The position numbers and the translations under genes were made by a program. The notes beneath the pieces were generated by a model. The model was not told the DNA's origin. It worked only from the letters and a program-made list of their open reading frames with translations, and made no database searches. Shown here piece after piece: positions 51,540 to 63,828 of a stretch of 64,000 nt of DNA. Location of the stretch: positions 62,001 through 126,000 of the forward strand of contig NZ_JAUXZE010000042.1 in NCBI RefSeq assembly GCF_030694085.1. Reading direction: 5' to 3'. Every line of letters starts with the position of its first letter. Position 1 is the first letter of the stretch. Source of the DNA: Tabrizicola sp. (GTDB lineage: Bacteria > Pseudomonadota > Alphaproteobacteria > Rhodobacterales > Rhodobacteraceae).

Positions 51540-52064
51540 TCAGTTGAGTATCGACACGCTGAGGTTCTGCCAGGTGCCATAGAAGGCGGTGACGGTGATT
51601 GCCAGCATGCCGATCACCTGCACCACCCTGCGATGAATGGTTAGCCTGCGGAAAAGTGCCTCGCCCGTAGCGGCCTCGGCGACGATCCGCCGGCTGGCAC
51701 GAACCGAGGCCCAGACCACCAGGAGGATCGGCGCAAACAGAAGAAGAAGGGCCTGGGCAAACTCGATGTCATACCAGAAACCCAGAAGCAGAAGCGCCGT
51801 CACCCAGAAGGCCGAAAGGGCCACGATCAGCAATGCGCCACTGTCGACAACATTCAAGAGCCGGTTGATGTTGATCCGCACCAGGTCCTCGACATCCGCC
51901 TGCGCCTGCCCCCCTTCGCGGCGGGCGCGCTGGATCATGTCATGCGGCACCCCTAGCACCCAATGACTGACCGAGGACCACATCGCCGCCAGCGCGATCC
52001 AGTACCAGAGGTTGGAGAACGACCTCAGGTCGATGACTTCAAGCGCCGTATCCAGGACATCCAA
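51540..52064 (-). CDS. Membrane protein of unknown function
   Basis: A 174-residue protein with about four hydrophobic segments (roughly residues 20-35, 75-95, 102-122 and 148-165) and a charged cytosolic loop (HDMIQRARREGGQAQADVEDL). The probable start is TTG at 52064 with GGAG 13 bases upstream. It lies 29 bases upstream of mfd on the same strand, so it may be co-transcribed. No family with known function is recognised. Confidence 0.65.
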   Translation of the reverse strand: MDVLDTALEVIDLRSFSNLWYWIALAAMWSSVSHWVLGVPHDMIQRARREGGQAQADVEDLVRININRLLNVVDSGALLIVALSAFWVTALLLLGFWYDIEFAQALLLLFAPILLVVWASVRASRRIVAEAATGEALFRRLTIHRRVVQVIGMLAITVTAFYGTWQNLSVSILN

Positions 52065-52112
52065 CCGTCCGGTCTCCTTCGTGTATCATCGTGCCACGCA
52101 TAGATATCTTGA

Positions 52113-53183
<1,071 letters not shown>

Positions 53184-53252
53184 CTCACGACGGTTCCGCC
53201 GGGGCCCAAATTCCTTAAGCAAGAAACTTGGTCCCGGTCGCAGCCGCCGCGT

Positions 53253-55301
53253 TCAGCTCAACAACCCCTGCACCGTATTCGTCAGGTCGTTCAGCGAGAA
53301 CGGCTTCGGCAGGAAGACCGAGTTCGGCACCCGCGCCTGGTCTTCGGCCAGTCCATCCTCGGCGTAGCCAGACATGAACACGACCTTCACCCCCGGTCGG
53401 TCCAGATGTGCGCGCCGGACCCAGGCGGGACCATCCATTCCGGGCATCACCACGTCGGTGACGAAAAGATCGACATGCAGCGACTTGTCGTCAAGCTTGG
53501 CCAGCGCCTCTTCGGCATTCGCTGCCTCCAGCACCGTGTAGCCGCGCAAGGAAAGCGCCCGGCTGGCGAAGGCGCGGACCGAGGCCTCGTCCTCGACCAG
53601 AAGGATCACCCCGTCCCCCTGCTTTGCGGCCACCCGCCGCACTTCGGCCACCGGGGCCAGCTCGTCGCCCTCGTAGACCGGGAAGAAAAGCGAGAAGGTC
53701 GTCCCTTCGCCCACCACCGAATCGACAAAGATGTAGCCACCGGACTGCTTGATGATGCCGTAGGCCATCGACAGGCCCAGACCCGTCCCCTCGCCCACGC
53801 GCTTGGTCGTGAAGAAGGGCTCGAAAATCTGCCGCAACTGGTGTTCGGGGATGCCTGTTCCGTGGTCGGCAACCCGGATCACGGTGTAGTCTCCGGCGGG
53901 CACTGTTGCCCGGTCGCGCTTCATATCCTCTGCCAGCGTCACGGGTTCGGTCTCGATCCGAATACTGCCACCGTTCGGCATCGCGTCGCGCGCATTGACC
54001 ACCAGGTTGATCAGCACCTGCTCGACCTGCCGCTTGTCCGCCCGGATCATCCCCAGACTCTTGCCGACGTCCCGCCCCAGGTGCCCCAGCGAAAGCTCGA
54101 CCTTGTCGACCATCAGCCGGTTCAGAAGATGCGTAAGATCCGCCAGCACATCCTCAAGGTCGATCACTTCGGGATTCAGCGTCTGCTTGCGCGAAAAGGC
54201 CAGAAGCTGCCCCACCAGAGAGGCCGCCCGGTTCGCGTTCTGCCGGATCTGCTCCAGATCGGCAAAGTCGCTGTCCTCGCGGCCATGCCGCAACAGAAGC
54301 AGGTCGCAGTGACCCGAGATCGCCGTCAACAGGTTGTTGAAGTCATGCGCAATTCCTCCTGCAAGCTGCCCGATCGCCTGCATCTTCTGGCTTTGGGCGA
54401 ACTGTGCCTCCATCGTCTTCAGGCGGGTCGCGTCGTTCAGGATCGCAAGCCCCCCCGGCCGCCCGCCATCGACATAACGGCGCAGCGTGATCTGCAAGAA
54501 CCGCTCTTCCTCGCCGCGCACCCGCAGCACTTCGGACCCGCCGGGATGCCGCCCCGCGACCACGTCCGCCAGCCATTCCGAGACCGGACGCCCCAGCCCC
54601 TCGAACAGGTCATGGAACATGGCCGCCCGGATCTCGCCCTTCCAGATCAGCTCGCGCGCGGCGTGGTTTGCGATCCGCATCACCCCGTCGGGGCCAAAGG
54701 TCATGATCGCGACCGGCACCTCCTCCAGGTCCGAGCCCACGGCCATCGGCGCCGGCCGGTCGTTGCGGTCGTAGACCTGACCCTCGCGCGGCAGGTCCAC
54801 CTCGTCGGCGCGCCAGAAAAAGCGGTCCTCGCTGGCCCGGTGCACTGTCAGTCGCAGGATCACCCCGTGGCTGATCAGGTCCTCCTGGGCCGAGCCCGTG
54901 GCCTCTGCCGCCTTCTGCAGGCGCAGCATCAACTCGCCGGGGCTTAGCACATGGCGCTCAAGTGCCTGGTGCAGGGCCCGCACCTCCGCCCCGAACCGCG
55001 CCTCCGCGGCCTCGTTTCGCAAGATCAGCTGTCCCGCGAGATCGGTCAGGAAGCAGGGGGCCGGATCGGCCGCAAGCAACCGGAAGGCAGCAAGGTTCGT
55101 CGCCTCCTTCGGACGGCGGCCAAGCATCAGCCAGAAGGCGATCCCCAGGCCGATCGCGACCAGCACAAGACCGGCCATCAGACGCGCCACCCCATCCGAG
55201 CGGGCAGTCAGCGCCCAGGCCAGGACCAGGCCCAGACCAAGCAGCCCCAGTGCCAGAAGAACACCAAGCCCGACGCGTTCAACCTGCCCCCGACCTGCCA
55301 A
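53253..55301 (-). CDS. cckA: Cell-cycle hybrid histidine kinase CckA
   Basis: A 682-residue membrane kinase. Two N-terminal helices (about 10-30 and 38-60) are followed by PAS modules (about 65-300), HisKA with acceptor His near 319 in [20 protein letters not shown] (a CckA hallmark), a HATPase core and a receiver with Asp in [12 protein letters not shown]. CckA drives the ChpT-CtrA phosphorelay; in Rhodobacterales this controls motility and gene transfer agents. The TTG start is supported by GGAGGG five bases before it. A perfect CtrA box lies 62 bases upstream. Downstream ends converge with hemB. Confidence 0.93.
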   Translation of the reverse strand: MAGRGQVERVGLGVLLALGLLGLGLVLAWALTARSDGVARLMAGLVLVAIGLGIAFWLMLGRRPKEATNLAAFRLLAADPAPCFLTDLAGQLILRNEAAEARFGAEVRALHQALERHVLSPGELMLRLQKAAEATGSAQEDLISHGVILRLTVHRASEDRFFWRADEVDLPREGQVYDRNDRPAPMAVGSDLEEVPVAIMTFGPDGVMRIANHAARELIWKGEIRAAMFHDLFEGLGRPVSEWLADVVAGRHPGGSEVLRVRGEEERFLQITLRRYVDGGRPGGLAILNDATRLKTMEAQFAQSQKMQAIGQLAGGIAHDFNNLLTAISGHCDLLLLRHGREDSDFADLEQIRQNANRAASLVGQLLAFSRKQTLNPEVIDLEDVLADLTHLLNRLMVDKVELSLGHLGRDVGKSLGMIRADKRQVEQVLINLVVNARDAMPNGGSIRIETEPVTLAEDMKRDRATVPAGDYTVIRVADHGTGIPEHQLRQIFEPFFTTKRVGEGTGLGLSMAYGIIKQSGGYIFVDSVVGEGTTFSLFFPVYEGDELAPVAEVRRVAAKQGDGVILLVEDEASVRAFASRALSLRGYTVLEAANAEEALAKLDDKSLHVDLFVTDVVMPGMDGPAWVRRAHLDRPGVKVVFMSGYAEDGLAEDQARVPNSVFLPKPFSLNDLTNTVQGLLS

Positions 55302-55362
55302 ATTGGCCCTCCGCCCCTGCCTTGATCCGTTCCAGACTGGTTCGGACCATCGCCGGACAAGG

Positions 55363-55377
55363 TTAATCGACTGTTAA
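55363..55377 (-). promoter_or_regulatory. CtrA-binding box upstream of cckA
   Basis: On the minus strand GTTAACAGTCGATTAACC contains TTAA-N7-TTAAC, the complete CtrA consensus, 62-76 bases before the cckA start, in the 113-base gap after the RNA methyltransferase gene. It suggests that the phosphorelay output regulates its own kinase. Confidence 0.65.
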
Positions 55378-55414
55378 CTCGGCCCGGAAGCACGCCCAGG
55401 TTGCACCCGGGATG

Positions 55415-56560
55415 TCAGCTTCTCTGTAGAAGTGCAAGATAGAAGCCATCGCCCCCCTGCAAAGGGGTGAAGGCGTGGTCGCGCTGCAACCTCCAGCCGG
55501 GATGACGGGTCAGGAACGCCTCGACCTGCGCGCGATTCTCGCGCGGCAAGAGTGAGCAGGTCGCATAGGCCAGCCAGCCCGCAGCTCCGACCATCGGCGC
55601 CACCCGGTCCAGGATTGCGGCTTGGGTGGTCAGGACCTGCTCCAGCATCTCCGGCGTCAATCGCCACTTGCCTTCCGGGTCGCGCCGCCAACTGCCCGAT
55701 CCCGAACAGGGCGCATCGACCAGCACCAAGTCATAGGGTGCGGCTGCCTCGGGCCGCTCGGTCCGTTCCACCGTCACCCCGGCGCGCCTGGCCCGCTCTG
55801 GCAGGTCCGTCATCCGCCTGGGGCTGGCGTCATGCGCCCACAGCCGCAACTTCGACCGCGCCGCCATCGCCAGAGTCTTGCCGCCACCGCCCGCGCAATG
55901 ATCCAGGACCTTCATCCCGTCGGCCAGCGGCAGTGCCTCGACCACCGCCTGCGACGAGGCATCCTGCAACTCGACCAGTCCCTCCTGGTAGGCCGTGGAA
56001 CCTTGCACCTTGCGCGCGTTCCCGGTGACCTCCAGCGACGTTGTCGCCAGCGGATGCGGCACCGCCTTGATCCCGTCCGCGTCAAGCGACGCCTGCGCCC
56101 CTGCCAGGTCCGTCTTGCCCAGGTTCACCCGCAGAAAGACCGGCGCCCGCGACCGCAGCGCCTCGGCCACCGGGGCTGTGTCCGTGCCCAGGCCCTTGCG
56201 CAGCTCGGGGATCAGCCAGACCGGCAGGTCCAGCCGCTCCTCTGCGTCAGGCTGCCGCTCTACCTCCTCCGGGGCCGGAACTGCCGGGGCATGACCCTCG
56301 CCCGTGAACAGCGCCTCCTGTCCCGCTTCGCGCATCAGTCCCAGAACCAGCCCGCGCCCGGTGAGCCCACCCCCCCGCGCCGCGGACGAGGCCCGCTTGC
56401 GCAGCGCATCATAGACCAGATCCCGCACGGCCGCCCGGTCGCCCGATCCCGCAAAGCGGCTGGCCCGACCCCAGTTGGTCAGGGCCCGCTCGGCGGGCTC
56501 TCCGCCAAGCACGCGGTCCAGCACCGCGATCGCAGCGGAAAGACGCGCCCCTGGGGTCAT
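55415..56560 (-). CDS. RsmB/NOP-family RNA (cytosine-5) methyltransferase
   Basis: A 381-residue SAM-dependent enzyme. The C-terminal catalytic domain has motif I LDHCAGGGGKTLAM, motif IV VDAPCSGSGSWRRDP with the release Cys, and motif VI ATCSLLPREN with the catalytic Cys. The N-terminal part (SAAIAVLDRVLGGEPAERAL) is a reduced NusB-like region. Family members make m5C in rRNA or tRNA; whether it is RsmB or another position cannot be decided. ATG at 56560 chosen on family length. It is 113 bases upstream of cckA on the same strand. Confidence 0.9.
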   Translation of the reverse strand: MTPGARLSAAIAVLDRVLGGEPAERALTNWGRASRFAGSGDRAAVRDLVYDALRKRASSAARGGGLTGRGLVLGLMREAGQEALFTGEGHAPAVPAPEEVERQPDAEERLDLPVWLIPELRKGLGTDTAPVAEALRSRAPVFLRVNLGKTDLAGAQASLDADGIKAVPHPLATTSLEVTGNARKVQGSTAYQEGLVELQDASSQAVVEALPLADGMKVLDHCAGGGGKTLAMAARSKLRLWAHDASPRRMTDLPERARRAGVTVERTERPEAAAPYDLVLVDAPCSGSGSWRRDPEGKWRLTPEMLEQVLTTQAAILDRVAPMVGAAGWLAYATCSLLPRENRAQVEAFLTRHPGWRLQRDHAFTPLQGGDGFYLALLQRS

Positions 56561-56731
56561 GACCCTGGCCTCGCACGGCGGAAACCGAAAGGCGCGCCTG
56601 TGTTGCATGCGATGTTCAGAGCCGACATTTCTTCTCCAGCCTTTTCTCAACGCCGTCATTCGAACCGGCGGGCGTTGATTCACCATTCAATTTCTGAGTT
56701 TCTGTTCGAAAGATGTATGCTGGAGGTTGGT

Positions 56732-56968
56732 TTGACGAACAAGACGCTTACTGCCACTCTCATTTGTGCCTTGACCACACCAGGGTTCGCTGGCGGCCCA
56801 GTCATTGTTGACGAAGAGTCCGAAATTGTCGCCGAACGTCCTGCTTCATCAATGAACCAGGCGCTCATACCGCTGCTTTTCCTTGTTGCCATCGGGATCG
56901 CTGCATCGGGTGGATCATCCGGGCAGACTGATTCAACAAATACCAACTCCGGCGAGCAAATCGATTGA
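56732..56968 (+). CDS. Small exported protein, paralog 1 (GGPVI..ERPASS type)
   Basis: A 78-residue protein with a TTG start five bases after GGAGG. Residues 1-20 (MTNKTLTATLICALTTPGFA) look like a signal peptide, followed by GGPVIVDEESEIVAERPASS, a C-terminal hydrophobic helix (ALIPLLFLVAIGIAAS) and a polar Ser/Thr/Asn tail. The same plan and words recur in the next gene, so they are tandem duplicates. No function is known; a small periplasmic or membrane-anchored protein is likely. Confidence 0.65.
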   Translation: MTNKTLTATLICALTTPGFAGGPVIVDEESEIVAERPASSMNQALIPLLFLVAIGIAASGGSSGQTDSTNTNSGEQID

Positions 56969-57031
56969 CGGCAACGGCGCGGTCAGTCCAACCTGATTGA
57001 CACCACCTTCGACACGGGGATTACGATTGAT

Positions 57032-57253
57032 ATGAAGAAGACTGTGACAGCCACCCTCCTGTGTGCTTTGGCGACCCCGTCGTTTGCTGGCGGTCCGGTC
57101 ATCATTGCCGAAGACCCCGAAGTGGTGGCCGAACGCCCGGCATCCTCCCTCAATCCTATCGTGCCATTGCTCATATTGTTGGCCATCGGCATTGCGGTTT
57201 CGGGCAATGATGATCCTGCTCCCTGCACGCCCAACAGCGGCGAATCCTGCTAG
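57032..57253 (+). CDS. Small exported protein, paralog 2
   Basis: A 73-residue protein closely related to the preceding one: MKKTVTATLLCALATPSFA signal peptide, GGPVIIAEDPEVVAERPASS, helix IVPLLILLAIGIAVS and a short polar tail containing two cysteines (PAPCTPNSGESC) that are absent in paralog 1. The 63-base spacer between the two genes and the same direction suggest duplication in place. Function unknown. Confidence 0.7.
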   Translation: MKKTVTATLLCALATPSFAGGPVIIAEDPEVVAERPASSLNPIVPLLILLAIGIAVSGNDDPAPCTPNSGESC

Positions 57254-57433
57254 CCATCAGCCAGTAGCGTCAAGTCCCCACCGCGTTAGGGCGCCTCTGC
57301 ATTGCTTGCATCGCGGTGGTGTTGGCTTTCAGAACAGTCTTCCGCTCTGTAGTGGCCGACCCAAGTCCGACTGATTTGACATGACCAACGGGACGTGGCG
57401 CTCCCCCTGTGTGAAAGACGGAACTTTCGCTTC

Positions 57434-60078
<2,645 letters not shown>

Positions 60079-60102
60079 TTAGGCAGGCACAAAGGACACC
60101 CC

Positions 60103-60798
60103 ATGCGCGTCGCCATCGTCGAGAATACCCGGATCACTCACCACGGCCAGGTCGGGGTCGCACTGCACGAACAGGCCGCGCTGATCGACCTGTGGAAGCC
60201 CTGGGCCGACAACGCCCTGCCCACGACCGACGCGGCCGATGCGCTTGTCGTCTTCGGTGGCGAGCAGTCGGCGCGCGATGACCATACCCACCCCTATCTG
60301 CCCGCGCTGGCGGACCTCATGGCCGCCTACACCGCCACGGGGAAACCCGTGCTTGGCATTTGTCTCGGCTCCCAGCTTCTCGCCCGTGCCTTCGGGGCGG
60401 AAAACCACCTCGGCACTGCGCCCGAATTCGGCTGGGTCGATGTGACCCTCACCACGGACGGCCGGGCCGACCCGGTCCTGTCGCAGGTGCCGGAAACCTT
60501 TCCGATCTTCCAGTGGCACTCCGACACCTTCACGCTGCCCGAAGGTTCCGTTCATCTCGCCCACAGCCCGACAGCTGCGCATCAGGCCTTCCGCATCGGC
60601 CGGGCGACCTATGGCACCCAGTTCCATTTCGAGGCGAGCCGCAGCGTGGTCCAGGACTGGACCCGCACCTTCCCCGATCTGACTGACCGCATGTCCCCCG
60701 GCTGGATCACGCGCCACCCCGAGCTGGCCCGCACTCGCGGCATCAAGGCCGACGGCCATGGTCTGACCCTCGCGCGGGCCTGGGTTTCGCTGATCTGA
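60103..60798 (+). CDS. Type 1 glutamine amidotransferase-like protein
   Basis: A 231-residue protein with a class I glutaminase fold. The triad is visible: Cys in LGICLGSQLLARAFG, His and Glu in YGTQFHFEAS. It resembles the GMP-synthase-like stand-alone GATase group used in amide or gamma-glutamyl catabolism. It is divergent from guaB by 156 bases but is not the GuaA subunit, since no ATP-pyrophosphatase domain is present. AAAGGA precedes the ATG. Substrate unknown. Confidence 0.88.
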   Translation: MRVAIVENTRITHHGQVGVALHEQAALIDLWKPWADNALPTTDAADALVVFGGEQSARDDHTHPYLPALADLMAAYTATGKPVLGICLGSQLLARAFGAENHLGTAPEFGWVDVTLTTDGRADPVLSQVPETFPIFQWHSDTFTLPEGSVHLAHSPTAAHQAFRIGRATYGTQFHFEASRSVVQDWTRTFPDLTDRMSPGWITRHPELARTRGIKADGHGLTLARAWVSLI

Positions 60799-60819
60799 AA
60801 AGGATACCCGCCCCGGGTC

Positions 60820-61812
60820 CTAGGCTTCGGCCGCGTTGGTGACCGCTGCAAGCTTGCCGCCCGGCCAGCGCTTCAGGACCCACCACGCAATCGCCGGGAT
60901 CACGCCCAGCCCAACCGCAGTCAGCACAAGTCCTGCCACGGTCCAGACACCGCCCACGACCAGCATCGCCGTCGCCAGCGCCGCCAGCGGAAAGGTGAAC
61001 GCGCCCCACAGCGGGCTTACGCCAGCCGCGCCGACCCAGCGTGCCGAAACCGCAAGCGTTGCGGTCAACCCTGCCCCCATGACCACGAAGACCCCCGCCA
61101 GCACCGGCATCCCAAGCAGCGCCGCCACTGTCGCAATCAGCGCCGCCGGGGCGACATGTATCGCCAGCAGCGGCCGCAGCGGCGCGGGCGGCACCTGGCG
61201 CAGGAACTGCAGGGCGCTCAATCCCCAGATCACCAGCGCGACCGGCAAGGTGGCCCAGAACAAGGCCACAGCCAGCCAGCCCCACCCTGTCGCCAGCGCT
61301 GCAGGTGCCGCGACGATGAAGCCCACAAAGCTCAGGTGCCAGGTCGGGTTGACGTCACGTCCGGGCGGCGGCAGCGAGACCAGCAGCCGGATCAGTTGCA
61401 CCGCAAGCGCCAGATGGCCCATCAGCGCCATGACCATCAGCGCCCAGGCCGTCTCGGGCACATAGGGCGCGATCAGCGTGGCCGAAGCCATGCCGCCCAT
61501 CGTCATCGCGGCCAATCCCGACCGGCCAGGCAGGACCCGCAGGTCCTCGACTACAACGCCCGACCTTCGCCCGATCTTCGCCAGGTAGGCCACGGCCGCG
61601 AAAAGCCACAGCGCCACGGCAATCCCCGCCAGCAGGTCCGCCAGACCCTGGTCCCATCCCAGCCGGGCCAGGGCAAGGCGCAGCGCAATCACCAGCCCCA
61701 GAAGCCCCAGGATCGACGGAAAGATCGCGGGCGGCGTTTTTGCGAACATCGTCGGTTGCCGCGGGGGAAACTCGGGTGGAGGGTAGCGTTTCGGGCGTGG
61801 GGCTATTGTCAT
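60820..61812 (-). CDS. TDT-family transporter (TehA/SLAC1-like)
   Basis: A 330-residue, ten-helix membrane protein matching the tellurite-resistance/dicarboxylate transporter family, which includes TehA and SLAC1 anion channels. Blocks: PPAIFPSILGLLGLVIALR, YVPETAWALMVMALMGHL, NPTWHLSFVGFIVAAPAAL and HVAPAALIATVAALLG. The transported ion is not predictable. A 25-residue proline-rich cytosolic N-terminus precedes the first helix. Convergent with the amidotransferase gene. Confidence 0.85.
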   Translation of the reverse strand: MTIAPRPKRYPPPEFPPRQPTMFAKTPPAIFPSILGLLGLVIALRLALARLGWDQGLADLLAGIAVALWLFAAVAYLAKIGRRSGVVVEDLRVLPGRSGLAAMTMGGMASATLIAPYVPETAWALMVMALMGHLALAVQLIRLLVSLPPPGRDVNPTWHLSFVGFIVAAPAALATGWGWLAVALFWATLPVALVIWGLSALQFLRQVPPAPLRPLLAIHVAPAALIATVAALLGMPVLAGVFVVMGAGLTATLAVSARWVGAAGVSPLWGAFTFPLAALATAMLVVGGVWTVAGLVLTAVGLGVIPAIAWWVLKRWPGGKLAAVTNAAEA

Positions 61813-61914
61813 GCATGTCTCCCGACAGATTTGGTCATGGTTAAGCCTTGCTGAATGTCCACGCCCAAGTCCTTGATCTTCCTCAAACGGCTGGACCTGT
61901 CCGGCGTGGACAGA

Positions 61915-62697
61915 TCACCGCAGAACCGGAAACCAGTCCTCCCGCAGGCGCTGCCCCGCCACCATCCCATGCCCCGGAAACGGCGGCGAGGTCGGCCCCG
62001 GCCGCGCCACGTACCGGGCATCCTCGCCGACCAGGCGCAGCGAGAACGCCCGCCGCCGGTTGGTCGTCGTGTTGCCCCGCGCCCCATGCAGCGTGCGAAA
62101 GTTGAAAGCCACCGCATCGCCCGGCTCCATTTCCCATTCCAGGATCTTCATTCCCTCCGCCTCAGGGTCCGGCACCGGAATGTAGTCGTCCTCGCCTGGA
62201 TAGAAGTTGGTTTCGGACATCCACCGCGTGGGCAGCACGTCCTTCTCCCACCGATGCGACCCCGCCACACAGCGCAGCGCCGCGTCCTTCACCGGGTCCA
62301 GCGGAGACCAGAAGCTTACCGTCTGACTGCCCTCGACGAAATAATACGGCCCATCCGTATGCCAGGGCGTCGGCTTGGTCGTGCCGGGTTCCTTCACCAG
62401 CACATGATCGTGGAAGATCTGCACCCGCTCTGACCGCATCAGCCTGGCCGCAACCTCGGCCACCCCCGACTGCCGGATCACCGCCCCGAACTCCGGCACC
62501 TTCGTCCAGTTGCAATAGTCATCGAAGAAATACCCCGGTTCTCCCGGCTTCAGCGTCGCCATCTGGTGCGTCGGCGCGGCCATGTTCCGCGCCACACCCG
62601 CCCGCAGCATCTCGACCCAGTCGGCCCAAAGCCCCTTGACCAGCACAACACCGTCGCGCTGATACGCCTCGACCATGTCCTCCGTCACCGTGACCAT
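61915..62697 (-). CDS. Phytanoyl-CoA dioxygenase-family protein
   Basis: A 260-residue Fe(II)/2-oxoglutarate-dependent oxygenase-like protein. The facial triad is visible: HxD in WHTDGPYYF and the distal His in FRTLHGARGN, with the 2-oxoglutarate Arg in NRRRAFSLRLVGED. No CoA or ligand can be assigned. GGGAGG precedes the ATG at 62697; the much longer upstream open frame has shadow composition. It lies between the TDT transporter and the GNAT-like gene, all on the minus strand. Confidence 0.88.
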   Translation of the reverse strand: MVTVTEDMVEAYQRDGVVLVKGLWADWVEMLRAGVARNMAAPTHQMATLKPGEPGYFFDDYCNWTKVPEFGAVIRQSGVAEVAARLMRSERVQIFHDHVLVKEPGTTKPTPWHTDGPYYFVEGSQTVSFWSPLDPVKDAALRCVAGSHRWEKDVLPTRWMSETNFYPGEDDYIPVPDPEAEGMKILEWEMEPGDAVAFNFRTLHGARGNTTTNRRRAFSLRLVGEDARYVARPGPTSPPFPGHGMVAGQRLREDWFPVLR

Positions 62698-62777
62698 GCG
62701 GCACCTCCCTGTTGCCGCTACCCTGCCGCGCGCGCTTGGGGGGTGCAAGGCCTGCCAAAGGGACGCCCCCCTCCCCC

Positions 62778-62804
62778 GGGGGGTGAGGGGCGGGGGGTGA
62801 GGGG
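62778..62804 (+). other. G-quadruplex-type motif
   Basis: Four G runs (6, 4, 6 and 4 bases) separated by TGA, C and TGA make a near-ideal quadruplex motif on the plus strand, which is the template strand for the minus-strand genes on either side. It ends three bases before the stop codon of the GNAT-like gene. Confidence 0.6.
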
Positions 62805-62807
62805 AAG

Positions 62808-63578
62808 TCAGGGCAGCACGAGGCAGGTCGCGCCCAACCGCCGCAGGTCCGCCCCGGTGCCCAGCTTGAACCGCGCCAGCCCCGGCGCGGCTTCGGCATC
62901 GACCGAGCCGAGGTCCAGCCAGTGCACCCCCTCGGCCCGCAAGGCTTCGGCCGCGCGCATCAGCATGACCCCATGCACACCCGACGCCTTGGCGCCGTCT
63001 GACGCCCACCCAAGGTGGTAGGTCGCCGAAGTCCCGTGCACGACAAAGCCCATCCCTGCCCCGAAGGTCCCTGACTGCCGCCACTCCCAAAGCCGCAAGG
63101 CCCCTAAGGGCAGGGCACGCGAAAACCCCTCTGGCAGCGCCCGATACCCCCGCTGACGACGCTGTTCCCCTTCTGCCGCCAGCAGGGCCTCCATGCACTT
63201 CTGCCCGCCTTGCCGGACCCGGACCCCGCCCCGCTCTGCCGCGACCAGCCGGTTGCGCCATTTGCCGGACATCCCCGCCCGCAAGTCTGGACCAAGCCGC
63301 CAGACCGCATGGTGCATCGGCGTGATCAGCGGAACCAGGCCGAACCCGGCCACCCCTGCCTCTGGCGTCACCACCGTCACCCCCTGCCAGCGCGCCAGCC
63401 GCCGCAGCCCCGCCCGGTCCTGCCCCCCGACCCGCGAGACCAGTCGCAGGGGCCCCCGCTCCACCGCCAGCACACCATCCAGCCAGCACACACGCCCACC
63501 GCAGCCTGTCACCGCTGCGGCATAGGGCACGCTTTGCTGAAAGGCCTGGAAGCCCCCGGTTTCGCCGAAATCGAACAT
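62808..63578 (-). CDS. GNAT/FemAB-like acyltransferase
   Basis: A 256-residue protein. The C-terminal half has a GNAT pattern: GFVVHGTSATYHLGWASDGAKASGVHGVMLMRAAEAL, then WLDLGSVDAEAAPGLARFKLGTGA, as in BioF2-like/FemAB acetyltransferases. The N-terminal half has AVERGPLRLVSRVGGQD and a RNRLVAAERGGV segment typical of the first FemAB-like subdomain. Acceptor substrate unknown. Start ATG at 63578 chosen for composition; no ribosome site is clear. Downstream gene is the dioxygenase, across 110 bases. Confidence 0.7.
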   Translation of the reverse strand: MFDFGETGGFQAFQQSVPYAAAVTGCGGRVCWLDGVLAVERGPLRLVSRVGGQDRAGLRRLARWQGVTVVTPEAGVAGFGLVPLITPMHHAVWRLGPDLRAGMSGKWRNRLVAAERGGVRVRQGGQKCMEALLAAEGEQRRQRGYRALPEGFSRALPLGALRLWEWRQSGTFGAGMGFVVHGTSATYHLGWASDGAKASGVHGVMLMRAAEALRAEGVHWLDLGSVDAEAAPGLARFKLGTGADLRRLGATCLVLP

Positions 63579-63624
63579 GCGCGCATTAACGACGATGAAA
63601 CCTTTCCATGCCCTTAATGACCGT

Positions 63625-63750
63625 ATGAAACGCGTCACGCTTCGCACGACCCCGGCCCCCACCCCGCGGCTTACCCTCTGGGTTCCCGCCTTGATCGCGC
63701 TGGCCCTTTCGCTTTTCTGGCTCGGCCTTCTCGCCCTTATCCGGCTGTGA
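63625..63750 (+). CDS. Small single-helix membrane protein
   Basis: A 41-residue ORF. The first half is basic and proline/threonine-rich (MKRVTLRTTPAPTPRLTL), the second a hydrophobic helix (LIALALSLFWLGLLALI) ending RL. It is in the divergent gap between the GNAT-like gene and the LacI-type regulator. No ribosome site is obvious, so coding status is uncertain. If real, it is a one-span inner-membrane peptide. Confidence 0.4.
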   Translation: MKRVTLRTTPAPTPRLTLWVPALIALALSLFWLGLLALIRL

Positions 63751-63763
63751 CCCGCGTTAATCT

Positions 63764-63792
63764 TTGACGCCACCGGCCCCCGCGGCTATGGT
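63764..63792 (+). promoter_or_regulatory. Promoter of the LacI-family regulator
   Basis: TTGACG (63764-63769), a 17-bp spacer and TATGGT (63787-63792) fit a sigma-70-type promoter. Initiation would fall near 63799, leaving a short leader before the ATG at 63829. Confidence 0.6.
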
Positions 63793-63828
63793 CCCCCGGT
63801 CCAAACCGTATTGAGTAGCCGCCCCGCG

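Noticed and set aside
57278..57319. CCACCGCG/CGCGGTGG inverted repeat as a terminator after paralog 2
   Set aside because: The loop is 26 bases and there is no T-run.
62698..63489. Long N-terminal extension of the dioxygenase-like gene
   Set aside because: It overlaps the GNAT-like gene in another frame, is Gly/Ala/Arg-rich, and the ATG at 62697 has GGGAGG upstream.
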